A DNA stretch of 39,502 bases from Candidatus Methylacidiphilales bacterium. GTDB taxonomy: Bacteria; Verrucomicrobiota; Verrucomicrobiia; Methylacidiphilales; CAZTYG01. The notes below the pieces were generated by a model. The model saw only the letters and a list, made by a program, of their open reading frames with translations. It was not told the DNA's origin and searched no databases. The position numbers and the translations under genes were made by a program. Below are positions 1-5,595 of the stretch, one piece after another (positions within the stretch are counted from its first letter, which is position 1; the number at the start of each line of letters is the position of its first letter). The stretch is from NCBI GenBank assembly GCA_033875315.1, contig JANRJG010000013.1, positions 1 to 39,502 of the forward strand, written 5' to 3'.

Positions 1-124
1 ATGTAAGCAGTATGCCATCCTGAATATGCGGTGAAACTTTCATGACTGATGTCAGGATCAATGCGAACGGAAAGTAAAGCGAAATGGTTTCAAGCCCAAC
101 AAAAACAAGATTTCTTATTCTCAT
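1..124 (-). CDS. Partial integron cassette gene, hypothetical
   Basis: The minus strand is open from an ATG at 122-124 to the window edge, giving 41 residues that begin MRIRNLVFVG and contain a hydrophobic stretch (about residues 6-27) compatible with a membrane segment. The ATG lies a few bases after the GTTCGG core that ends the neighbouring attC, exactly as in the other cassettes, which is why I call it although it is short and cut by the window. No family is recognised. The 3' end and its attC lie outside the window. Confidence 0.5.
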   Translation of the reverse strand, partial: MRIRNLVFVGLETISLYFPFALILTSVMKVSPHIQDGILLT

Positions 125-128
125 TTTT

Positions 129-241
129 TTCCGAACGTCCCCGCATCAACCAGACACGGCCGTGGCGCGGCTCATGGCTACGAGCGTAGCGAGAGCAGGA
201 GACGTGACGCGGGAGGGTCTTGGGTGCATGCGCTGGTTCGG
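129..241 (-). repeat. attC recombination site (long class, about 113 bp)
   Basis: The plus strand starts with a CCGAAC core and ends with GGTTCGG, which are inverse complements. Between them is an imperfect palindrome with an extended central part containing GTAGCGAGAGCAGGAG and GTGACGCGGG. It follows the stop of the 246-506 gene on the minus strand and precedes the start of the next cassette gene. It resembles the long site at 3252-3361. Confidence 0.75.
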
Positions 242-245
242 ATTT

Positions 246-506
246 TTACTGCGGTGATATTCTCAAGATCTTGGTTACGATATAGTTTGATTTTAGGATA
301 CACCAAACCCCTGCCAGAAAATGAAAGAAATGTGATATAATGCCACTTAGCGCGTAGCGATTAACTGTCCACACTTTGCCCTCCATATAGGAAGCAAGGG
401 GATCGATATAGCTATAAAGTCCTCCTGCAACCCAGACCAGTCCGGTGACACTTAGAAGTAACCCGATTATCTTCACGAGGACAGTAGCTAGATCGTATGG
501 TTTCAT
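246..506 (-). CDS. Cassette-encoded small membrane protein
   Basis: This 86-residue protein starts MKPYDLATVLVKIIG. It has two hydrophobic segments, at about residues 8-32 and 52-72, so it is probably a two-pass inner-membrane protein. The start ATG lies about 10 bp after a GTTCGG core, and the stop is just before the next attC, so one gene fills the cassette. It is AT-richer than the chromosomal backbone genes. No family is recognised, and a function cannot be inferred beyond membrane location. Expression would depend on read-through from the integron promoter or on a promoter in the cassette; none is obvious. Confidence 0.7.
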   Translation of the reverse strand: MKPYDLATVLVKIIGLLLSVTGLVWVAGGLYSYIDPLASYMEGKVWTVNRYALSGIISHFFHFLAGVWCILKSNYIVTKILRISPQ

Positions 507-511
507 ATGTA

Positions 512-572
512 TTCCGAACGTCGCGCATCAGCCGCCCGCGTTTCGCGGGTTGGCTGGATGCGATGGTTAGCT
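512..572 (-). repeat. attC recombination site (short class, about 61 bp)
   Basis: The site begins TTCCGAACG and ends GGTTAGCT on the plus strand, with a palindromic core (GCCCGCG TTT CGCGGGT) flanked by pairing arms (GCATCAGCC and GGCTGGATGC). The cores match the RYYYAAC/GTTRRRY logic of attC sites with C or A at the variable positions. Confidence 0.8.
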
Positions 573-576
573 GTTT

Positions 577-951
577 TTAATTGTCTTTGAAACCCGGGAA
601 ATCTTGAAGCCATTTCAATCGTGCTTTCTCACATAATTTGCATCTAAAAATAATTGTCGTCTTTGCGGTATCTACCGCACATCCGCCGCCTACCCATTGT
701 CTTGCGTGCGGGAATTTGGTCATGCTCGCCACTTCCCATATTGGGTCGATATCAAATAATCCATACCTTATTTCCACTGGTTTTTTATACATCTTACTCT
801 GATGCAATGTACAAGTGCCGGACTCCTGATCTTTCAAGCATTGACCTATGTGGGGATCCAGCCACTTCAAATCAGGTTCTGGCAACGGCAAAGCGATAGC
901 CGTGCATGCAAACAGCGCCGAAAGGAAGTAGAACTTGATTAGATAATTCAT
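577..951 (-). CDS. Cassette-encoded exported protein, unknown
   Basis: The 124-residue product begins MNYLIKFYFLSALFACTAIA, a typical signal peptide with likely cleavage near residue 20. The mature part has six cysteines, including a C-x2-C pair near the C terminus (CKLCEKAR), so it probably sits outside the cytoplasm with disulphides or a metal site. The frame stays open upstream to 1059, but those extra residues are encoded by the attC; I chose the ATG at 949-951 because it starts right after the GTTAGC core and gives a clean signal peptide. No family is recognised. Confidence 0.7.
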   Translation of the reverse strand: MNYLIKFYFLSALFACTAIALPLPEPDLKWLDPHIGQCLKDQESGTCTLHQSKMYKKPVEIRYGLFDIDPIWEVASMTKFPHARQWVGGGCAVDTAKTTIIFRCKLCEKARLKWLQDFPGFKDN

Positions 952-956
952 GTGTT

Positions 957-1016
957 TGCTAACGTCAACCATCAGCCGACGCGCGCAGCGCGTTGGCTGG
1001 ATGGTCTGGTTCGGCT
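957..1016 (-). repeat. attC recombination site (short class, 60 bp)
   Basis: It runs from GCTAACGTC to GGTTCGGCT on the plus strand. The inner arms GACGCGCG and CGCGTTGGC, with outer arms ACCATCAGCC and GGCTGGATGGT, can form a nearly complete hairpin. It separates the cassette genes at 577-951 and 1022-1378. Confidence 0.82.
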
Positions 1017-1021
1017 CTTTT

Positions 1022-1378
1022 TCAAAGAAGGCGAAGGCATAGTGAAATGGCAAAGCCAAGTAGCAAGCAAATGACAGAATGAATCCAAAATCTATTTATG
1101 TAGGGCTGCCTTATCCAGTGGTTCGGTGAGGATGAATCGCGACTCATGGAATACAGCGTCAGAGAAATTAGCCCATAAACCACGAGGGCACTAGTTAGCA
1201 GAAGTATCAGGGTGGAAAAGGCACCCGCTAATCCCATATTCATTTCGTTTCTGTGTTCGGTAGCAACAAAAGACGTGAACACTCCATAAACTACGTTCCA
1301 TGAAATGATCGCAAAGACAGGGCCAAGCAGGACTGACAATGTCCAAAGCATCGGATCGAATATGCGATGGTTTTTCAT
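1022..1378 (-). CDS. Cassette-encoded membrane protein
   Basis: The 118-residue product from the ATG at 1376-1378 starts MKNHRIFDPMLWTLSVLLGP. It has three predicted membrane spans, at about residues 11-33, 50-74 and 97-116. The open frame extends upstream through the attC to 1429, but the internal ATG after the GTTCGG core matches the cassette pattern and is preferred. No family is recognised. It may be a small multi-pass membrane protein of the kind often seen in cassette arrays. Confidence 0.68.
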   Translation of the reverse strand: MKNHRIFDPMLWTLSVLLGPVFAIISWNVVYGVFTSFVATEHRNEMNMGLAGAFSTLILLLTSALVVYGLISLTLYSMSRDSSSPNHWIRQPYINRFWIHSVICLLLGFAISLCLRLL

Positions 1379-1384
1379 TTGTAT

Positions 1385-1443
1385 GCCGAACGTCCGCCAT
1401 GTGCCAGGCGCGTTAGCGCCTTGGCTCAATGGCGTGGTTCGGC
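1385..1443 (-). repeat. attC recombination site (short class, about 59 bp)
   Basis: The plus strand begins GCCGAACGTC and ends GTGGTTCGGC. The palindromic centre is CAGGCGCG TTA GCGCCTTGGC. The stop codon of the 1426-1893 gene lies inside this site, so its last few residues are encoded by the attC. Confidence 0.8.
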
Positions 1444-1893
1444 TTCTTGAATCTGTTTGCTTTTTTTAAAATTTTCTCCAAAGGGAAAAGCCTCATTTCT
1501 GTGTTTTAGAGAGTATGCCATAGCGTTCGCGTAATCACGCCAAATAAAAATCTGAGGCCTCTCCGTATAATTCTGAAGCAGCCATAATACCTGCTCTTCA
1601 ATTTCACTATTCGGAAAAACGACGATAGGATTCTTATCATTGTAATCCCGTCTGACTTCGAACACTAAATCGCCATTTGTTCTGTCCCGGTCAGGTAAAA
1701 CGAAAATATGCAAAATCTGGCCGTATGGAGAAATAAATGACAGGCAGTAGGATCCTCCATCCAAAAATGAATCGGCACCCGCCAACTTCCAATATCCCTT
1801 TTTCTGCGCGAGCTCGGTGAGTGCATCTTCTTTTGACGTTTGGGAGCAGCCTCCGAAAAATAAGAGAAGTAGGATTGCCGCTATACTTTTCAT
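1426..1893 (-). CDS. Cassette-encoded predicted lipoprotein
   Basis: The 155-residue product starts MKSIAAILLLLFFGGCSQ, a short lipoprotein-type signal with the invariant Cys at residue 16. The lipobox FGGC is slightly non-standard, having F at -3. The mature protein looks globular and soluble, with no other membrane span, and would be anchored to a membrane face. The start chosen is the ATG at 1891-1893, about 10 bp after the core; a longer frame to 1923 would run through the attC. The C-terminal EAEPRH is encoded by attC sequence. No family is recognised. Confidence 0.72.
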   Translation of the reverse strand: MKSIAAILLLLFFGGCSQTSKEDALTELAQKKGYWKLAGADSFLDGGSYCLSFISPYGQILHIFVLPDRDRTNGDLVFEVRRDYNDKNPIVVFPNSEIEEQVLWLLQNYTERPQIFIWRDYANAMAYSLKHRNEAFPFGENFKKSKQIQEAEPRH

Positions 1894-1898
1894 TTCTG

Positions 1899-2003
1899 TA
1901 CCGAACGTCCCTGCGTCAGCCACCCCCGGAGCCGGGCACCCGAGGCTGCTCCGCAGCCGAAGTGTCGGGCGGAGTGGGGTTGGCTGGACGCGATGGTTCG
2001 GCT
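1899..2003 (-). repeat. attC recombination site (long class, about 105 bp)
   Basis: It begins TACCGAACGTCC and ends CGATGGTTCGGCT on the plus strand. Outer arms GCGTCAGCCACCCC and GGGGTTGGCTGGACGC pair; the centre carries further hairpins, such as GGCTGCTCCGCAGCC. The sequence of the central insert differs from those of the other two long sites. Confidence 0.75.
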
Positions 2004-2353
2004 TATTTTGTCCACTTGTATGTTCTCATTTTTCCGTCTTCATTCCAACTGGCTGTGCGGGTAGCGCCATCGTAGGTAAAGCCCTTCCGTCTTGCGAGCC
2101 ACCAAGAAAATGAAAATAGAAGTTCTCCGAGAATGCCGACTGCAAAGGGCATGAGGAAAATCCAATATGTGGGCCGCGGTAAGGAGGTAATCAAATAAGT
2201 GGCTGGGAAATAGACCATCAGCCCAACCAACAAAAGAAGTCCTGCAAAACCGATCAGATCGGCAGTAACATGGATCGCGTATCCCGCTGGTGAGCATTGC
2301 TGCTTTCCAAGGCGCTCACTCTCTGAGTCCCACATTGGATAGATAAAAAGCAT
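2003..2353 (-). CDS. Cassette-encoded membrane protein
   Basis: The 116-residue product starts MLFIYPMWDSESERLG. Two to three hydrophobic segments are visible (about residues 29-55 and 61-86), followed by a basic, polar C-terminal tail (ARRKGFTYDGATRTASW) that probably faces the cytoplasm. The start is 9-10 bp after the GTTCGG core and the stop touches the next attC, so the gene fills its cassette. No family is recognised. Confidence 0.68.
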   Translation of the reverse strand: MLFIYPMWDSESERLGKQQCSPAGYAIHVTADLIGFAGLLLLVGLMVYFPATYLITSLPRPTYWIFLMPFAVGILGELLFSFSWWLARRKGFTYDGATRTASWNEDGKMRTYKWTK

Positions 2354-2360
2354 TTTCTTA

Positions 2361-2419
2361 TGCCGAACGTCCTTCAGCAGCCGCGCGCGTAGCTCGTTGG
2401 CTGACTGAACTGGTTAGCC
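2361..2419 (-). repeat. attC recombination site (short class, 59 bp)
   Basis: It begins TGCCGAACGTCC and ends CTGGTTAGCC on the plus strand, with arms TTCAGCAGCCGCGCGC and CGTTGGCTGACTGAA around a short loop. The stop codon of the HEPN-type gene (2414-2416) is inside the terminal core. Confidence 0.8.
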
Positions 2420-2896
2420 ATTTTGTTTTTCGAATAGTCTTTTCTCAAAGAGTGGCGCAAAAACTTGAACGTGGTGATTCCAGAAACCCATGACGGTTTC
2501 TGCGCATAGTAAGCTCAAATGCTTGGGGTCATCCAAACGAGTTTTACGATCAGAGGCCGTATAACCTCTAAACTCGGAAAGATCTTCCTTCGTTATTTTG
2601 AAATCTACCTCGTGTGCGGCATCATTTCTCTTACGTCTAAACCAATGCAAAAACTTTGCATCCTCGTCAGATATTATTCCGGCCTCATTTAGCATCGTCA
2701 CTTTTATAGATTGGGTAAACTCTCTGGCTCCTTCCGCGATTCTTTTTGAGTTCTTGCAACGCTGTAAGGCAAGCTGATGAACCAGTAATTCCAAATAACA
2801 ATGTGTAACTATAATTTGAACTCTCGGGTGCTGCGGAAGCGCCGCCAATTCATCAATTAGCCGCTTTATAACATTTTGAGGTAAAGGTTTTTTCAT
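2414..2896 (-). CDS. Cassette-encoded HEPN-like protein (putative RNase/DUF4145-like)
   Basis: This 160-residue all-helical, soluble protein starts MKKPLPQNVIKRLIDELAAL. At about residues 86-98 it carries WFRRKRNDAAHEV, matching the R-x4-6-H motif (RNDAAH) that defines the active centre of HEPN ribonucleases, with the usual preceding helix. Members of this superfamily act as toxins, abortive-infection effectors or RNA-processing enzymes, often with an adjacent nucleotidyltransferase antitoxin. Here the cassette holds this gene alone, so a partner is not visible. The overall layout resembles the DUF4145/HEPN group; the motif is seen, the RNase function is inferred. The start is a few bases after the GTTAGC core and the stop lies within the attC. 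Confidence 0.65.
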   Translation of the reverse strand: MKKPLPQNVIKRLIDELAALPQHPRVQIIVTHCYLELLVHQLALQRCKNSKRIAEGAREFTQSIKVTMLNEAGIISDEDAKFLHWFRRKRNDAAHEVDFKITKEDLSEFRGYTASDRKTRLDDPKHLSLLCAETVMGFWNHHVQVFAPLFEKRLFEKQNG

Positions 2897-2900
2897 AACA

Positions 2901-2960
2901 GGCTAACGTCAACCGTGTGCCACGCGCGTTTCGCGCGTTGGCTCGACGGTCTGGTTCGGA
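2901..2960 (-). repeat. attC recombination site (short class, 60 bp)
   Basis: It runs GGCTAACGTC to CTGGTTCGGA on the plus strand. The arms CGCGCG TTT CGCGCG form a perfect hairpin, extended by ACCGTGTGCCA and TTGGCTCGACGGT. It is the clearest attC in the window. Confidence 0.85.
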
Positions 2961-3230
2961 TTATCCTTTTGATTTCATGCTGTAATAAGTGGCCACGGAA
3001 AAAACTAATCCTGTAAGTAGACAAGCACCGATAATAGTAAATTCTGAAACGTCTATTGAAGATGTCTCAATTCCTGAATTGGTTACAGTTTGCTTTGTTT
3101 CTACATATGCAATAGGCCAACCGTATTTAGTATCGAACGAACTGAATGAAAACATGCCGGCCCAGATGGTAATAAGCGCACTCCATATAATCATGATACT
3201 TATAGAAATTGTATGGCGTTTACTGATCAT
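2961..3230 (-). CDS. Cassette-encoded small membrane protein
   Basis: The 89-residue product starts MISKRHTISISIMIIWSALI and has two hydrophobic spans (about residues 8-29 and 65-84) separated by a polar, probably periplasmic loop of about 35 residues. An upstream ATG closer to the core (near 3247) stops after six codons, so the ATG at 3228-3230 is the usable start. No family is recognised. Confidence 0.65.
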   Translation of the reverse strand: MISKRHTISISIMIIWSALITIWAGMFSFSSFDTKYGWPIAYVETKQTVTNSGIETSSIDVSEFTIIGACLLTGLVFSVATYYSMKSKG

Positions 3231-3251
3231 GATGAGAAGAAATTCATGCTT

Positions 3252-3361
3252 TCCGAACGTCCGCCGTCAGCCGCCCGTGGCTGCGGCGCGACTCCTGCCG
3301 TAGCGAAGCGGAAGCAGGAGGCGTGACGCGGGCGCGGGTTGGCTGGACGGCCCTGTTCGGA
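3252..3361 (-). repeat. attC recombination site (long class, about 110 bp)
   Basis: It begins TTCCGAACGTCC and ends CTGTTCGGA on the plus strand. Arms CCGTCAGCCGCCCG and CGCGGGTTGGCTGGACGG pair, and the centre has an extra hairpin with arms CTCCTGC and GCAGGAG. The central insert resembles that of the site at 129-241 (shared blocks around GCAGGAG and CGTGACGCGGG). Confidence 0.78.
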
Positions 3362-3421
3362 GTTCTTTATGGCAGGGTGAAATCATTTTGGCATGTCGGC
3401 AATGTCGCCTCCGGCGTACCC

Positions 3422-3568
3422 CTATTCCTTGTCTTTTAATATGTTCTTAATGCCTTCAAGCGTCCGGGCCATAGACTCAGTGGCTTTCATAACTCGCCAG
3501 GCGATCCAAAGGCTGAGCAGGGTGACACTGGATGAGATCAAATAAACGAGGATGACTGATGTGTTCAT
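3422..3568 (-). CDS. First cassette gene: 48-residue single-span membrane protein
   Basis: An ATG at 3566-3568 opens a 48-codon frame ending TAG at 3422-3424. The product begins MNTSVILVYLISSSVTLLSL, has one membrane span (residues about 4-24) and a basic amphipathic tail ending NILKDKE. It begins 8-10 bp after the GTTCGG core at 3576-3582, as do the other cassette genes, and is the only frame that fills this cassette. No family is recognised. A small regulatory or toxin-like membrane peptide is possible but not shown. Confidence 0.6.
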   Translation of the reverse strand: MNTSVILVYLISSSVTLLSLWIAWRVMKATESMARTLEGIKNILKDKE

Positions 3569-3575
3569 ATGTATT

Positions 3576-3662
3576 CCGAACGTATATTAGATGGCAGGTT
3601 GGGAATTTTGCAATAGACAACTGGTTGTCTATTGCCATAATGTCAACTTGCCGGAGGTTTTG
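3576..3662. other. Putative attI/intI promoter region of the integron
   Basis: The last cassette core (CCGAACG on plus) ends at 3582 and no further attC follows. In known integrons this point is the attI site, next to the integrase promoter. The stretch carries the 24-bp palindrome at 3611-3634 and a good ribosome-binding site (GGAGG at 3652-3656) for the divergent frame beginning at 3663. The attI identity is inferred from position; I see no confident attI-specific motif. Confidence 0.4.
3611..3634. promoter_or_regulatory. Operator-like palindrome
   Basis: CAATAGACAAC and GTTGTCTATTG form perfect 11-bp inverted arms around the two bases TG. It sits 29 bp upstream of the start of the truncated plus-strand ORF and about 45 bp upstream of the first cassette start on the minus strand, so a protein bound there could affect both directions. 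It lacks following T residues, so a regulator site or recombinase site is likelier than a terminator. Confidence 0.5.
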
Positions 3663-3851
3663 ATGGATTCAGATTTAAAAAGGACGGGTGAACCCTTTGC
3701 GGAGCGGCTGGGACGCATGTGGGAATCTCTCGGCGTGGAGCCGGCGAAGTGGGGCTTTGGGTCGGCCTGGGTCATGAAGTTTGGGAAGTTCATCGCTCCC
3801 AGGAAGTATTACCAACCGACCCTAGCCGATGTCGAGGGGAATGGGTGGTGA
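3663..3851 (+). pseudogene. Possible truncated integron integrase (N-terminal stump)
   Basis: A 62-residue frame begins at an ATG with a strong GGAGG six bases upstream; an upstream ATG at 3591 is disfavoured because its codons cover the palindrome. The text FAERLGRMWESLGVEPAK, then AWVMKFGKF, then LADVEG, is the kind of sequence found in the SAM-like N-terminal core-binding domain of tyrosine recombinases, just before the usual FLxxLA block. Homology then stops: the frame ends in GNGW and the DNA runs into the AGCGAATAGCCAA repeat. It lies beside the first cassette and is divergent from it, where an intI gene belongs. The catalytic R-H-R-Y part is absent. The identity is an inference from position plus weak sequence likeness; it could instead be an unrelated small gene. 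Confidence 0.42.
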
Positions 3852-3988
3852 TAGCGAATAGCCAAAAGCTTAAATTTGAAACCTCCCCGTGAGGGCGTTG
3901 CCCAACGGGGCCTTCGGGAAACTTGAATGGGGATGGAGAGAACGAGAGGGAACGGGGGGCAGTGGACGGACGACAGATGACGGATGAC

Positions 3989-4041
3989 GTCCGCCTTCGT
4001 CCGGCTGCCGGACTACAGCGCGACCTTCGCTGCGCTACGGG
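3989..4041. repeat. Dispersed intergenic repeat, copy 1
   Basis: GTCCGCCTTCGTCCGGCTGCC, then a short variable part, then GCGCGACCTTCGCTGCGCTACGGG recurs at 5289-5345 with small changes. Both copies lie in intergenic DNA around pfkA. Confidence 0.7.
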
Positions 4042-4055
4042 TGGACGGTGGACGA

Positions 4056-4090
4056 CGACTGACGACTGACGACTGACGACTGACGACTGA
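4056..4090. repeat. Tandem heptamer CGACTGA x5
   Basis: Five exact tandem copies of CGACTGA lie in the intergenic region downstream of pfkA. Such arrays commonly vary in copy number by slippage; no function is evident. Confidence 0.9.
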
Positions 4091-4220
4091 GAGCTGACCC
4101 GGCTATGCTAGAAGCTATGGCGCGGCCTACGCATTGCTACGGGGGGCGTCATTAACGATTTTAGAGGTAGACTTGAGCTAACAGCCAAGAGCTAATAGCG
4201 AATAGCCAACACCGATCTTC

Positions 4221-5219
4221 TTACGATTCCACGACGTCGCCGATTTCGATGCCGAGGTTCCGGGCCAGGCGGACGGCGTCGGCAGGGAGGGCTTTTTTCT
4301 TGCCGAGGATCTGGTCGAGGTCGCGCAGTTGCATCTTGCCCTGCGAGAGGGCGACCATGGTGCCAGCATCGCCCTGTTCGAGGGCGAGGATGGCGTATTC
4401 GCCCATGCGGCTGGCCAGGAGGCGGTCGAAGTGGGTGGGGGCGCCGCCGCGCTGGACGTGGCCGAGGACGGTGAGGCGCACTTCCTGGTTCAGGCGGCCC
4501 TGGGTCTCGTTGTTCAGGCGGTTCATGAATTCCTGGCCGGTGCAGACGCCCTCGGCGACGATGACGACGGAGTTGTTGTGTTTGCGCTCCATGCGCCGGG
4601 TGAGGGCCGTGATGATGGATTCCATGTTGACCCGGTATTCGGGGATGACGGCAACTTGGGAACCGGTGGAGATGGTGCTCATGAGGGCGAGGTAACCGCA
4701 ATGGCGTCCCATGACCTCGATGACGAAGCAACGGCGGTGGGAGGCGGCGGTGGCTTTGACCATGTCGACCAGGTGGATGATGGTGTTGAGGGCGGTGTCG
4801 ACGCCGATGCCCATGTCGGTGCCGTAAAGGTCGTTGTCGATGGTGCCGGGCAGGCCGATGACGGGGTAACCGAGGGCATGCAGTTTCTGCGCGCCGGTGA
4901 GGGAGCCATCGCCCCCGATGACGACGAGGGCGTCCAGTTTTTCCTCGCGCAGGATCTTGACCGCTTCCTGCTGGCCTTCCTCGGTGTAGAACCGTTTGCA
5001 GCGGGTGCTGGCGAGGAAGGTGCCGGATTCGCGGCTTTTGCCGCTGACGTCGAGGGAGGAGAGTTTGATGAACTGGCGGTCGAAGATGCCCTGGTAGCCG
5101 TTCTCGATGCCGATGATTTCCATGTCCCGGGTGAGGCCGGCACGGGTGACGGCCCGGATGGCGGGGTTCATGCCGGGGGAGTCACCCCCTGAGGTAAGGA
5201 CGCCGACGCGCTTCAACAT
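4221..5219 (-). CDS. pfkA: ATP-dependent 6-phosphofructokinase
   Basis: The enzyme phosphorylates fructose 6-phosphate to fructose 1,6-bisphosphate in cytosolic glycolysis. The 332-residue length is close to bacterial PfkA (about 320). Visible motifs are GGDSPGMN (11-18) and GGDGS (102-106) for the nucleotide, where glycine at 105 is the ATP-type residue (PPi enzymes have Asp); TIDND (126-130) with catalytic Asp128; MGRHCG (170-175) and LGHVQRGG (252-259) for the sugar phosphate. The start is an ATG with no in-frame alternative upstream that fits the family. It stands alone, flanked on both sides by repeat-rich spacers, so it is probably monocistronic. Confidence 0.95.
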   Translation of the reverse strand: MLKRVGVLTSGGDSPGMNPAIRAVTRAGLTRDMEIIGIENGYQGIFDRQFIKLSSLDVSGKSRESGTFLASTRCKRFYTEEGQQEAVKILREEKLDALVVIGGDGSLTGAQKLHALGYPVIGLPGTIDNDLYGTDMGIGVDTALNTIIHLVDMVKATAASHRRCFVIEVMGRHCGYLALMSTISTGSQVAVIPEYRVNMESIITALTRRMERKHNNSVVIVAEGVCTGQEFMNRLNNETQGRLNQEVRLTVLGHVQRGGAPTHFDRLLASRMGEYAILALEQGDAGTMVALSQGKMQLRDLDQILGKKKALPADAVRLARNLGIEIGDVVES

Positions 5220-5288
5220 GAGTCTTGTCTAGAGATTGGACAGAAGAGGGGAAGGGGAAAATCTGATGGCGGATGGCGGATGAAGGGC

Positions 5289-5345
5289 GTCCGCCTTCGT
5301 CCGGCTGCCCCAGGGCTACGGCGTGACCTTCGCTTTGCTACGGGG
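5289..5345. repeat. Dispersed intergenic repeat, copy 2
   Basis: It shares GTCCGCCTTCGTCCGGCTGCC and, further on, GACCTTCGCT and GCTACGGG with the copy at 3989-4041, in the same orientation. Confidence 0.7.
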
Positions 5346-5433
5346 GGGAAGGGGAAATTGGGGAGGGCCGGGGAGGCCCGGTTTAAGGGGAAAGTTTAAG
5401 CTTAAGCTTAAGCCGGAACAATGCAGTTGACTT

Positions 5434-5595
5434 ACCACGAAGAACGCGAGGTCCGCAAAGACATACGGGTTTTGGCTGTAACAAACTACAATCACCCACT
5501 GGTGAGTCTGAATCCAGGGGCCATGCGGTTCAATGGTTCTGTATTTTAATCATGGCCAACTGTTTCGACTTCGCGGCCTTCGCGAGCTTCGCGGT
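5434..5595. repeat. Inverted-repeat element with CACGAAG-type ends
   Basis: The left end (ACCACGAAGAACGCGAGG onward) and the reverse complement of the right end match at about 21 of 27 positions. The 162-bp element has no coding capacity and looks like a small non-autonomous repeat. A similar but distinct pair bounds 34500-34635. Confidence 0.5.

Larger units (their letters stand above)
3852..4220. other. Repeat-rich intergenic region
   Basis: No credible gene is seen in these 370 bases. They contain fragments of repeats found elsewhere in the window: AGCGAATAGCCAA-type runs at both ends (about 3853-3866 and 4183-4208), one copy of a CCGCCTTCGTCCGG element (3989-4041), and a heptamer array. 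The truncation of the upstream integrase-like frame falls at the left edge. Confidence 0.6.

Noticed and set aside
577-1059. Extended frame for the exported cassette protein reaching 1059
   Set aside because: The extra N-terminal residues are encoded by the attC site and lack a start context; the internal ATG yields a normal signal peptide.
129-3361. CRISPR array
   Set aside because: The repeated units are unequal palindromes separated by complete genes of varied length, not short regular repeats with spacers.
4056-4090. CRISPR or origin iterons in the heptamer array
   Set aside because: The unit is only 7 bp without spacers, and no replication or cas gene is adjacent.
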